NCBI RefSeq assembly: GCF_000163295.1
Contig: NZ_GG700527.1
Location: 1,121,454 to 1,185,453 of the forward strand
DNA from: Anaerococcus vaginalis ATCC 51170
GTDB taxonomy: Bacteria; Bacillota; Clostridia; Tissierellales; Peptoniphilaceae
Direction: 5' to 3'
Length of the DNA stretch: 64,000 nucleotides
A program made the translations under genes and the position numbers. Below are positions 52,398-60,068 of this stretch, piece after piece (position 1 is the stretch's first letter; each line of letters begins with the position of its first letter). The notes under the pieces were generated by a model. The model searched no databases, was not told the DNA's origin, and was given only the letters and a program-made list of their open reading frames with translations.

Positions 52398-53378
52398 TTA
52401 TTTTCTTTTGCTTTTAAATAAACCTAGGCTTGATGCTCCTAATAAGCCCAAAATTGCTGATAGGCTTCCAACTCCTGTTTGAACATTTTCTCCAGCGTTA
52501 TTTACTTTATTGCCTGTATTTGCTGTATTTGTTGTGCCTGTTTTTTTATTTTTTCTGTTAGGATTTTTTTGGCTAGGATTTTGTGGTTTTTGATTTGCCA
52601 TATCGTCTATAATTTTTACCAATTCTAGATCATAAGCATCGCTTTCGCCCTTTCCATACAAAAGATCCCTTGCGAACTTTTCTTTGACATAACCAAGTAT
52701 CTTTGAAATTTCATCCCAAGTTGTAGCTTTTTGTAATTGTTCATATTTAAGTCTCTTAGCATCAACTTCTTCTTCAGAAGCAGGAGGTTCTTTATTTATA
52801 GCAACCCATATTTCATAACCTATAAAATCTAACTCTGCTCCTTTACATTTTTCAAATGCACCTTTTTCATTTAAAAGTTCACTCATTTTATATTCTTTAG
52901 GTTTTACTTTCTTTTCGTCTTTTGGTTTTTCTTCGTTAGTTTCTGGATTTTCTGTTTTGTCATCTGGTTTTCCTGTTTCGCCGTCTGGCTTTTCTTCTCC
53001 GCCTTCTGGTTTTTCTGTTTTGCCTTCTGGTTTTTCTGGATCACCTTCTGGTTTTTCTGGATCGCCTTCTGGTTTTTCTATTTTGCCTTCTGGTTTTTCT
53101 GGGTCGCCTTCTGGTTTTTCTGTTTCGCCGTCTGGGTTTTCTGTTTCGTCATCTGGCTTTTCTTCTCCCTTTTCATTTACTGGAGCTTTCTTTATAGTAA
53201 TTTTTTTATCTTCTACAGTTGGTTTTTCTTCTGTTTTTACTGTTTCACTAGTTTTAGCTGGCTCTTTTAAGATTTTTTCTAGTGTTTTTTCTTCATTTGC
53301 TTTTGCGTTAGGAATTAATAAGCTTACTCCAAGTGCCAAGGCTAGACTAGCGCTTATTATTTTCTTATTTTTGTTCAT
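52398..53378 (-). CDS. PEG-repeat cell-wall-anchored surface protein
   Basis: A 326-residue protein from the ATG at 53378 (AGGAG upstream); an open extension further upstream has no Shine-Dalgarno. The signal peptide is about 1-27 (MNKNKKIISASLALALGVSLLIPNAKA). A Glu/Lys-rich linker leads to about nine 7-residue EKPEGDP-type units (roughly 75-140). A ~105-residue compact domain of unknown type follows (about 155-260, with GYEIWVAINKEPPASEEEV). The C-terminal NVQTG (298-302), hydrophobic helix and KSKRK tail form a sorting signal. The motif departs from LPxTG at L and P. Confidence 0.85.
   Translation of the reverse strand: MNKNKKIISASLALALGVSLLIPNAKANEEKTLEKILKEPAKTSETVKTEEKPTVEDKKITIKKAPVNEKGEEKPDDETENPDGETEKPEGDPEKPEGKIEKPEGDPEKPEGDPEKPEGKTEKPEGGEEKPDGETGKPDDKTENPETNEEKPKDEKKVKPKEYKMSELLNEKGAFEKCKGAELDFIGYEIWVAINKEPPASEEEVDAKRLKYEQLQKATTWDEISKILGYVKEKFARDLLYGKGESDAYDLELVKIIDDMANQKPQNPSQKNPNRKNKKTGTTNTANTGNKVNNAGENVQTGVGSLSAILGLLGASSLGLFKSKRK
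52940..53165 (-). repeat. 21-bp tandem repeats encoding PEG heptads
   Basis: About ten units of a 21-base repeat (CCTTCTGGTTTTTCTG plus five variable bases on the plus strand) encode EKPEGDP/EKPEGKT heptads. The units differ at few positions, so repeat number is likely to vary between strains by slippage. Confidence 0.85.
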
Positions 53379-53499
53379 AAATTTTCTCCTTTTACTTATT
53401 TTTTTAAATATTCTTTCACTAAACATTATATATATTGTCAAATATTTTAAATATTTATCCATAAAATTAAATTTGAAAATTTCGAAACTATTTCCAATA

Positions 53500-53538
53500 A
53501 AAAACATGGGCAAATTAATCAATTTTACCCATGTTTTT
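53500..53538 (-). terminator. Intrinsic terminator after htrA
   Basis: Stem AAAAACATGGG/CCCATGTTTTT with a weakly paired AT loop, lying 12 bases beyond the htrA stop on the minus strand. The stem itself supplies the T-tract. Confidence 0.85.
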
Positions 53539-53550
53539 GGTGTTTATTTT

Positions 53551-54780
53551 TTATGGTCTTAGCCAATCTGGCAATTGTTGACCTTCTTTTTCTTCTTTAC
53601 TTTCTTCTTTTTTTGGATTTGCCTCTTTAAATTCTTCGACGTTTGATGAATCCATTGTAAATTTGAAATCTATTTCTTTTTTCTCTCCTGCTCTTACAAT
53701 TTGAATTTTGCAAGTATCTCCTACGCTATAATTTAATAGAATCTTTTTGAGGTTGGACATATCTTTTACTTTTTGTCCATCTATTCCTGTAATTATATCG
53801 CCTTTTCTGAAATAATTATTCGCATCATCTGAGATTGATTGTACAAATACTCCGTCTTCGCTTCCTACGTTTTTGCTATCTATATTATTGTATTGTAAAA
53901 GTAAATCCAAATTTATTCCTGTAATTCCCAAATATACTGAATTAAATTTGCCGTTTTTGGCTATTTCTTTTATAACTTTTTTCGCCAAATTTACTGGAAT
54001 TGCAAATCCTATCCCATCAGAATTTCCTGCCTTTGCTGTATTAATTCCTATAAGTTGTCCTTTTGAATTTAGCAAGGCTCCTCCTGAATTTCCGGAATTT
54101 ATTGCAGCGTCTGTTTGCATTAATCCATCCATTTGTGCTCCATTTTGGAATGAAACTGTCCTATCAAGTCCTGAAATTATTCCACTTGTAACTGTTGATT
54201 GTAATTGAAGTCCTAATGGATTACCTATTGCTACTGATTTATCTCCTACTTTTACTGTATCGCTATCGCCTAGGTCGATTGGTTTTAAATTATTTGCCTC
54301 AACTTTTATAACTGCAAGGTCCAAGGTTGTATCATTCCAAACAAGTTTTGCTTTTTTTGTTTTATTATTTGAAAACAAAACATTAATTTCGCTTGCATCT
54401 CCATTGCTTACAACGTGTGAATTTGTCAAAATATATCCATCTTTTGTAACGATTGAGCCTGAGCCTACTCCTTCAACATAACCTGTTTGTTGACCTAAAA
54501 TTGTATTTTGTGTAGTTTTTGTTTTTGTTGTTATTCCTACAACAGAATCTATACTTTTTTCGACAACTGCTCTTTCCATTGTCGTCTCATCGTTTGTTGT
54601 TATATCCACTACATTATTTTTTTTGGTATTTGAATTTGTATTAGCTTCCTTTTTATTATTATCTGATGTTTTTAATGAGCTACCTAAAAGTGAAAAAACT
54701 AAAAATCCACCCAAAACAGCTCCTATTAGTCCCGAAAGAAAATTTGAAAATCCACCAGAACCACGATTTCTTCTAGCCAT
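53551..54780 (-). CDS. htrA: HtrA/DegP-like membrane-anchored serine protease
   Basis: A 409-residue protein: a short basic cytoplasmic N-terminus, TM about 17-35, a disordered linker to residue 75, a trypsin-like domain and a C-terminal PDZ domain (about 280-380). The catalytic triad is His122 (TNSHVVSNGD), Asp154 (TTLDLAVIK) and Ser232 (NSGNSGGAL). It degrades misfolded exported proteins at the outer face of the membrane. It is monocistronic, between two wall proteins and the arc operon. A role in surface-protein quality control is inferred. Confidence 0.94.
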   Translation of the reverse strand: MARRNRGSGGFSNFLSGLIGAVLGGFLVFSLLGSSLKTSDNNKKEANTNSNTKKNNVVDITTNDETTMERAVVEKSIDSVVGITTKTKTTQNTILGQQTGYVEGVGSGSIVTKDGYILTNSHVVSNGDASEINVLFSNNKTKKAKLVWNDTTLDLAVIKVEANNLKPIDLGDSDTVKVGDKSVAIGNPLGLQLQSTVTSGIISGLDRTVSFQNGAQMDGLMQTDAAINSGNSGGALLNSKGQLIGINTAKAGNSDGIGFAIPVNLAKKVIKEIAKNGKFNSVYLGITGINLDLLLQYNNIDSKNVGSEDGVFVQSISDDANNYFRKGDIITGIDGQKVKDMSNLKKILLNYSVGDTCKIQIVRAGEKKEIDFKFTMDSSNVEEFKEANPKKEESKEEKEGQQLPDWLRP

Positions 54781-54946
54781 CTATTCCTCCTTATTATTCT
54801 TTTCTATATTATTATATAAAAAATTGTAAATAATATGTTATAGATAAGTAGAAATTTGATTTTGTAAATTTCTTTAAATGATTTTTCTAAAATTATTTTA
54901 AATTTTTTATAATTAATTTCTTATTTATTTTTCTTTGAAATAAAAA

Positions 54947-54973
54947 ACAAACCCAGAAAAAATCTGAGTTTGT
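54947..54973 (-). terminator. Intrinsic terminator after the arc operon
   Basis: Stem ACAAAC-CAG/CTG-GTTTGT with one C-A mismatch, followed on the minus strand by TTTTTTATTT. It lies 13 bases past the transporter stop. Confidence 0.85.
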
Positions 54974-54986
54974 TAATTTTGTTTTA

Positions 54987-56492
54987 TTACATTATAGCCA
55001 TTGCAATTGATAAAATTACAATATTTGCAATCATTACTATAAAGAATGGTTTCTTTACCCATTTCAAATATGTTGAGTATTCTACTCTTGCTGCTGCTAG
55101 TCCACCCATTACAACTCCTGATGTTGGTGTAACAAAGTTTACAAGTCCACAAGCACCACAGAAAATCATGATCATTATGTTAGGGTCATATCCTAATTGA
55201 TGAGCAAGAGATCCCATGATTGGAATTGATAATGCTGCAAGTCCTGATGTTGATGGTACTAAGAATGATAATAACATGTAAATCAAGTATGCAAGTGGTG
55301 CGAATACAAATGGAGAAACTCCTCTTAATAGTTTTGCTGAATTTTGTAGGATGTAGAAATCTAAGTGAGTAGAGCTCATTACTACTGTAATTCCTCTTGC
55401 TACTGCTATGATTAAACCTACTGATAATAAATCAGCAGCTCCTGCGATAAATCCATCTACAAATTCTTTTTCGCCAATTTTTGCAACTATAGCTATTACT
55501 ATACTAGATAAGGTAAATAGTGCTGCTAAGTCTTTGAAGTACCAATATCCTAATGGAGATCCTGTCAAGAAATCTGACCAACCAAATGCTTTCAAGTAAG
55601 CTTCTTCGTCTCCGTGGAAATTGATGTCTACATAAGAAATTAATGATATAATCATTATTGCAAATGTTATAGCAAAAACTGTTAATACAGCTTTGTGTGT
55701 TCCAGTAAATTCTAATTCTTCTCCGTTATCGTTAGAGAAATATTCTTCCATAGCGTTTTTTTCATCAGCGCTTAGAATGGAAGATTCTTTGTTTTCTAAT
55801 AATTTTTTAGCATAATTCAATACAAATTTTATAACGATTAAATCTGTTGATAACCAAAGGATAACGCCTATAATCATTACTGTTGTTGCATTAGATTTTA
55901 TACCAACTGATTCTAATGCTCCCATAGCTGCTGATGTAGCGAATGGGTTGATTGTAGAACCTAGTACTCCGGCTCCAGCTCCAAGTAGAACTGTTCCTAC
56001 TGCTACCATTGTATCAAGTCCAGCTGCTACCATTGCTGCTGTGATTAATGGATAAAAACCAATTGTTTCTTCTGCCATTCCGTATGTTGATCCACCAACT
56101 GAAAATAGGAACATTAATACTGCAATTAGTCTTCCTTCTTTACCTTTGTTTTTTCTTACTAAGGAACGAATTCCTGCTTCCATAGCACCAGTACTCATTA
56201 CTATACCGATGAATCCACCAATACATAAAATAAATATAATTAGATCTGCGGCATCCATAAATCCGTTTGGAATAGCCATAATAAAGTCACTTAAACTAGC
56301 ACTTTGTACAGTAACTGTTTCTCCAGCCTTAACTGCATTTATAAGATCTTCATATTTGCCTGGGTCTAATGATTTTATAATGTCTGAATCGATTGCTTGA
56401 CCACTAGCTAATAAAGTTATTAAACATACAGCAGCTAGAACTATCATCAAGATAGAAAATGCACTTAGTGATTTTTTCTTACCTTTTTTCAT
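54987..56492 (-). CDS. YfcC-family transporter, probable arginine/ornithine carrier
   Basis: A 501-residue polytopic membrane protein with about 12 TM segments. The YfcC/DcuC-like features are MEAGIRSLVRKNKGKEGRLIAVLMFLFSVGGSTYGMAEETIGFYPL, GAGAGVLGSTINPFATSAAMGA, and near the end FLVPSTSGLAALSIPIMG and NFVTPTSGVVMGGLAAARV. It is the last gene of arcABC, 9 bases after arcC, the place usually taken by arcD. YfcC proteins occur in arc operons of other Firmicutes, so arginine/ornithine exchange is the likely role; this is inferred from context. Confidence 0.88.
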   Translation of the reverse strand: MKKGKKKSLSAFSILMIVLAAVCLITLLASGQAIDSDIIKSLDPGKYEDLINAVKAGETVTVQSASLSDFIMAIPNGFMDAADLIIFILCIGGFIGIVMSTGAMEAGIRSLVRKNKGKEGRLIAVLMFLFSVGGSTYGMAEETIGFYPLITAAMVAAGLDTMVAVGTVLLGAGAGVLGSTINPFATSAAMGALESVGIKSNATTVMIIGVILWLSTDLIVIKFVLNYAKKLLENKESSILSADEKNAMEEYFSNDNGEELEFTGTHKAVLTVFAITFAIMIISLISYVDINFHGDEEAYLKAFGWSDFLTGSPLGYWYFKDLAALFTLSSIVIAIVAKIGEKEFVDGFIAGAADLLSVGLIIAVARGITVVMSSTHLDFYILQNSAKLLRGVSPFVFAPLAYLIYMLLSFLVPSTSGLAALSIPIMGSLAHQLGYDPNIMIMIFCGACGLVNFVTPTSGVVMGGLAAARVEYSTYLKWVKKPFFIVMIANIVILSIAMAIM

Positions 56493-56501
56493 AGTATTCT
56501 C

Positions 56502-57437
56502 CTATTTTTTTATTATAGTTCCTGTCTTTCCTTCTAATGCTTCAGCTGCTTTTTCTAAAGATGTAATTAGTGCAAGACCTTGTTCTGATTTTTCAACAAA
56601 TTCTAAACAAGCTTCTACTTTTGGTAACATTGAGCCAGGAGCAAAGTGTCCTTCTTCAATATATTTTTTAGCTTCATTAACAGTCATTTCTTTAATTTCT
56701 TCTTGATTTGGTTTGTTGAAATTGATCATAACTCTATCAACTGCTGTTAATATTACTAACATATCAGCATTTAATTCTTTTGCTAATAATGCAGATGATC
56801 TATCTTTATCTATTACAGCTGGCACACCTTGTAATCCTTCTTCTGTATCTATTACCGGTACACCACCTCCACCAACTGTTATTACTATATTACCATTTGA
56901 AACCAAATTTTCCACAACATTTATTTCAATGATTTCTTTAGGTATTGGGCTTGCTACAACTCTTCTGTATCCCCTACCTGCATCTTCTACGTATTCGTAG
57001 CCGTTTTCTTCGTGTTTGGCTTCAGCTTCTTCTTTTGTTAAGAAACTTCCTATTGGTTTAGTTGGTTTATTGAAAGCTTCATCATCTTTGTCAACTAAAA
57101 CTTGTGTAACAACGCAAGCTATTTCAGAATCTTTGCCTCTGTTTTTTAATTCATTTCTGATTGATTGTGATAAATGATAACCAATGTATCCTTGGCTCAT
57201 TGCGCCACATTCTGGGAAAGGCATTTCAGGTGTATTGCCACCTTTGTTTGCTGAAAATTCCATTGCGTTATTTATCATTCCTACTTGTGGACCGTTTCCG
57301 TGTCCTACTGCTACATCGTAGTTTTCTGATAAATCTACTATTGTTTTAGCTGTCTTTTTTACTAATTCTAATTGCTCTTGAGGGGTATTGCCTAAAGCAT
57401 TACCCCCGAGAGCGATAACTAATCTTTTTTTTGTCAT
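56502..57437 (-). CDS. arcC: Carbamate kinase
   Basis: A 311-residue amino-acid-kinase-fold enzyme: VIALGGNALGNTPQEQ at the start, VGHGNGPQVGMINNA, FPECGAMSQGYIGYHLSQ, PIPKEIIE, TVGGGGVPVID, VIDKDRSSALLA and the C-terminal FAPGSMLPKVEACLEF. It makes ATP from carbamoyl phosphate and ADP, the energy-yielding step of arginine deimination. It lies 35 bases after arcB. Confidence 0.97.
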   Translation of the reverse strand: MTKKRLVIALGGNALGNTPQEQLELVKKTAKTIVDLSENYDVAVGHGNGPQVGMINNAMEFSANKGGNTPEMPFPECGAMSQGYIGYHLSQSIRNELKNRGKDSEIACVVTQVLVDKDDEAFNKPTKPIGSFLTKEEAEAKHEENGYEYVEDAGRGYRRVVASPIPKEIIEINVVENLVSNGNIVITVGGGGVPVIDTEEGLQGVPAVIDKDRSSALLAKELNADMLVILTAVDRVMINFNKPNQEEIKEMTVNEAKKYIEEGHFAPGSMLPKVEACLEFVEKSEQGLALITSLEKAAEALEGKTGTIIKK

Positions 57438-57472
57438 CTGTTAATTTATATCCGTTTCTGTTTCTATTTTTT

Positions 57473-58477
57473 CTATTTTAATGTTGCATACATAATTGCT
57501 TTGATTGTATGCATTCTGTTTTCTGCTTGATCAAATACTTTACTTTGTTTTCCTAAGAATACTTCGTCTTTTACTTCCATTCCATCAAGGTCATATTTGT
57601 CTCCGAATTTTTCGTTTACATCAATACCTGTTGTTGTGTGAAGATCGTGGAATGATGGTAGACAGTGTAAGAAGATTGCATCATCATCTGCTAAATCCAT
57701 AACTTTTTGGTTTACTTGGAATGGATGAAGTAATTCAATTCTCTTTTCCCATACTTCTTTTGGTTCTCCCATTGATACCCAAATGTCTGTATAAACTGCG
57801 TGAGCACCTTTTGCTGCTTCTTCAACGTTTTCTGTAAATTCTACTTTTGAACCGTGAACTTTTGCAAATTCTTTTGCTTCTGCAATTAATTTTTCATCTG
57901 CCCATAATTCTTTTGGACCGCAACCTGTGTAGTTGATTCCAAGTTTAGCACATGCTACCATTAATGAGTTACTTACGTTGTTTCTGCAATCGCCCATAAA
58001 TACAAAATTTAATCCTTTTAGGTAACCAAAGTTTTCTTTGATTGTAAGCATATCAGCGATCATTTGTGTTGGGTGGAAATCATCTGTAAGACCATTCCAT
58101 ACTGGAACTCCTGAATATTTAGCTAATTTTTCTACTAATTCTTGGTCAAATCCTCTGTATTCGATTCCATCATAAAATCTTCCCAATACTTTTGCTGTAT
58201 CTTCGATTGATTCTTTGTGTCCCATTTGGCTTGAACCTGGATCAAGGTATGTTACTCCCATTCCTAAGTCCATTCCAGCTACTTCAAATGAACAACGTGT
58301 TCTTGTTGAAGTTTTTTCAAATAATAATACTATATTTTTTCCTTCTAGATATTTGTGTGGTGTTCTTGTTAATTTTAATTTTTTGAATTGTTCACCTAGA
58401 TCTATTAGGTATTTAATTTCATCTTCTGTTAGGAATTTTAATCCTAGTATACTTTGTCCTTGTAAATTTACTGGCAT
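57473..58477 (-). CDS. arcB: Catabolic ornithine carbamoyltransferase
   Basis: A 334-residue enzyme with the carbamoyl-phosphate loop FEKTSTRTRCSFE, FYDGIEYRG, VWNGLTDDFHPTQ, the DIWVSMGEP ornithine-side segment and FLHCLPSFHD. It phosphorolyses citrulline to ornithine and carbamoyl phosphate. Placement between arcA and arcC makes the catabolic direction likely. GGAG lies before the ATG. Confidence 0.97.
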   Translation of the reverse strand: MPVNLQGQSILGLKFLTEDEIKYLIDLGEQFKKLKLTRTPHKYLEGKNIVLLFEKTSTRTRCSFEVAGMDLGMGVTYLDPGSSQMGHKESIEDTAKVLGRFYDGIEYRGFDQELVEKLAKYSGVPVWNGLTDDFHPTQMIADMLTIKENFGYLKGLNFVFMGDCRNNVSNSLMVACAKLGINYTGCGPKELWADEKLIAEAKEFAKVHGSKVEFTENVEEAAKGAHAVYTDIWVSMGEPKEVWEKRIELLHPFQVNQKVMDLADDDAIFLHCLPSFHDLHTTTGIDVNEKFGDKYDLDGMEVKDEVFLGKQSKVFDQAENRMHTIKAIMYATLK

Positions 58478-58537
58478 ATTGTTTTCTCCTTATTTTTGTT
58501 TTTCAATATTAATTTTATTTTGTGACTAACTTACTTC

Positions 58538-59767
58538 TTATAGTTCTCTTTCTAATGGCATTGACATACATCTTGGACCACCACGACCTACTGTTAGGTT
58601 TGATGCATCTAATTCTAATACTTCAATACCTTCTTTTCTTAGTACTTCGTTTGTTACTGTATTTCTCTTGTAAACTAAAACTTTTCCTGGAGCAAGTGTT
58701 AATGTGTTTGATCCATCATTCCATTGTTCTCTTTCTGCAGCTATTGGGTCTCCACCACCACATGGGATTAGACGTACTTTTTCGATTCCTAGTGCTTTTG
58801 CTAAGACTTCGTCTAATTTTCCTGAAGCTGTTTCAATGTGTAAATCATTGTTTGCTTCATCTTTTGTTATGATTTTAACTTCCATTTCTTTGATTATAGC
58901 TGGATGGTATGTGAATGCATCATAATCGATTTGTGTAAATACTGTATCTAAGTGCATGAATGCTCTGTTTTCATCGATTTTTAATGCGTAGATTTTTTCA
59001 ATCTTGTTTTCATTTTCTCCAAAGAATAATTTTTTAGCTAATACTTTGATTGCTTCATATTGTGTTCTTTGTGAAATACCAATTAATAGTGTAGTTTCAT
59101 TGCCGTTGAATGTATCTCCACCTTCTATATGGTATTCGTTATCTCTACCATAAAGATTTGGAACATTTCCTTTGTATTCTGGGTGGAATCTAAAGATATA
59201 ATCACAGTAGATTGTTTCTCTATTTCTTGTTACAGAATACATTCTATTGATAACTGCACCGTTTCCTACTGATGCAAATGGATCTCTTGTAAAGTATAGG
59301 TTTGGCATTGGGTTAATTGCAAGATATGATTTTCCTACAACCATTTCATGAAGATCTTCTTCTGTGAAAAGTCCTAGTTCTTTTAATGTTAAACCAGCCA
59401 TTGTTTTTTCAACAAATTCTTTTGTATCTTCAATTTTTTCTAAATATTCTTTAGCTTTTGCAAGGATTTCTTTATCTTCACATCCTGTTTCACTTAAATA
59501 TTGTTCTAAGAAAGTTTCTCTTAATCCTTCATTAGCATCTAGTGTTTCAGCCATTAAATCTTCAAGATAAACAACTTCTACTCCATTATCTCTCATGATA
59601 TTTGTAAATCTATCATGTTCTTCTTGAGCTAATGCTAGATCTGGAATATCATCGAATAATAGTTCTTCAAGAGTTGATGGAGTTAAATTTAATAATTCAT
59701 CTCCTGGTCTGTGAACCAAAACTCTTTTTAGTGGTTTAATCTCGCTTGTTACTTGAATCTTTTTCAT
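58538..59767 (-). CDS. arcA: Arginine deiminase
   Basis: A 409-residue guanidino-group hydrolase from the ATG at 59767, chosen for AGGAGGAA 4 bases upstream; an open extension of 24 codons lies inside the leader. Motifs are LVHRPGDELLNLTP, NPMPNLYFTRDPFASVGNG, EGGDTFNGN, MHLDTVFTQID, CGGGDPIAAEREQWNDGSN and the nucleophile Cys400 in GGPRCMSMPLER. It converts arginine to citrulline and ammonia, giving energy and acid tolerance. It is the first gene of the operon. Confidence 0.97.
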   Translation of the reverse strand: MKKIQVTSEIKPLKRVLVHRPGDELLNLTPSTLEELLFDDIPDLALAQEEHDRFTNIMRDNGVEVVYLEDLMAETLDANEGLRETFLEQYLSETGCEDKEILAKAKEYLEKIEDTKEFVEKTMAGLTLKELGLFTEEDLHEMVVGKSYLAINPMPNLYFTRDPFASVGNGAVINRMYSVTRNRETIYCDYIFRFHPEYKGNVPNLYGRDNEYHIEGGDTFNGNETTLLIGISQRTQYEAIKVLAKKLFFGENENKIEKIYALKIDENRAFMHLDTVFTQIDYDAFTYHPAIIKEMEVKIITKDEANNDLHIETASGKLDEVLAKALGIEKVRLIPCGGGDPIAAEREQWNDGSNTLTLAPGKVLVYKRNTVTNEVLRKEGIEVLELDASNLTVGRGGPRCMSMPLEREL

Positions 59768-60068
59768 AATTCCTCCTAAAATATATATAAATAGAGTGTA
59801 TCTCTTTACTTGAATAAAGTTTCGTTTTGATTTTTTCATTCAAGATAAATTTTAGAGCCACTCATATCGTTTACATCAATAGTATACTCTAACCGTTTCA
59901 TTTTTACACGACAAATTTCGGATAGTTTATTGTAAATTATATTCAAATGAAAATGTTTTTATAAGTGTTTTTATGAAAAATTATTAATAAATGGCTAAAA
60001 ATTAGTAAATTAGCTTAAAATATTATATAATATAAATATATATCAAACTAAAATTAAAGAGGTTATTT
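59768..60068 (-). promoter_or_regulatory. Arc operon control region (divergent intergenic)
   Basis: On the minus strand the -10 is TATACT (59881-59886), with only a weak -35 (TGTAAA). CTTGAAT at 59809-59815 and ATTCAAG at 59838-59844 form an inverted pair resembling ArgR/AhrC half-sites in the leader. On the plus strand, TATAAT at 60026-60031 is a candidate -10 for the AraC-type regulator. The site of action of that regulator is not identified. Confidence 0.5.
59862..59875 (-). promoter_or_regulatory. cre site of the arc operon
   Basis: TGTAAACGATATGA matches the CcpA consensus TGWAANCGNTNWCA at all but one position. It begins at the predicted transcription start, downstream of TATACT. CcpA repression of arc operons is known in several Firmicutes, so carbon catabolite control is likely. 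Confidence 0.75.

Noticed and set aside
52940..53165. A CRISPR-like repeat array
   Set aside because: The 21-base units are directly adjacent without spacers, keep the reading frame and encode EKPEG heptads. No cas genes are present anywhere in the window.
52957..53562. A 201-residue plus-strand frame rich in SPSGFS repeats
   Set aside because: It is the antisense of the PEG-repeat region. Codon-periodic repeats keep several frames open, and there is no Shine-Dalgarno.
54987..56492. Naming the arc-operon transporter arcD
   Set aside because: Its motifs are of the YfcC/DcuC family and not the APC-type ArcD antiporter; only the operon position supports an arginine role.
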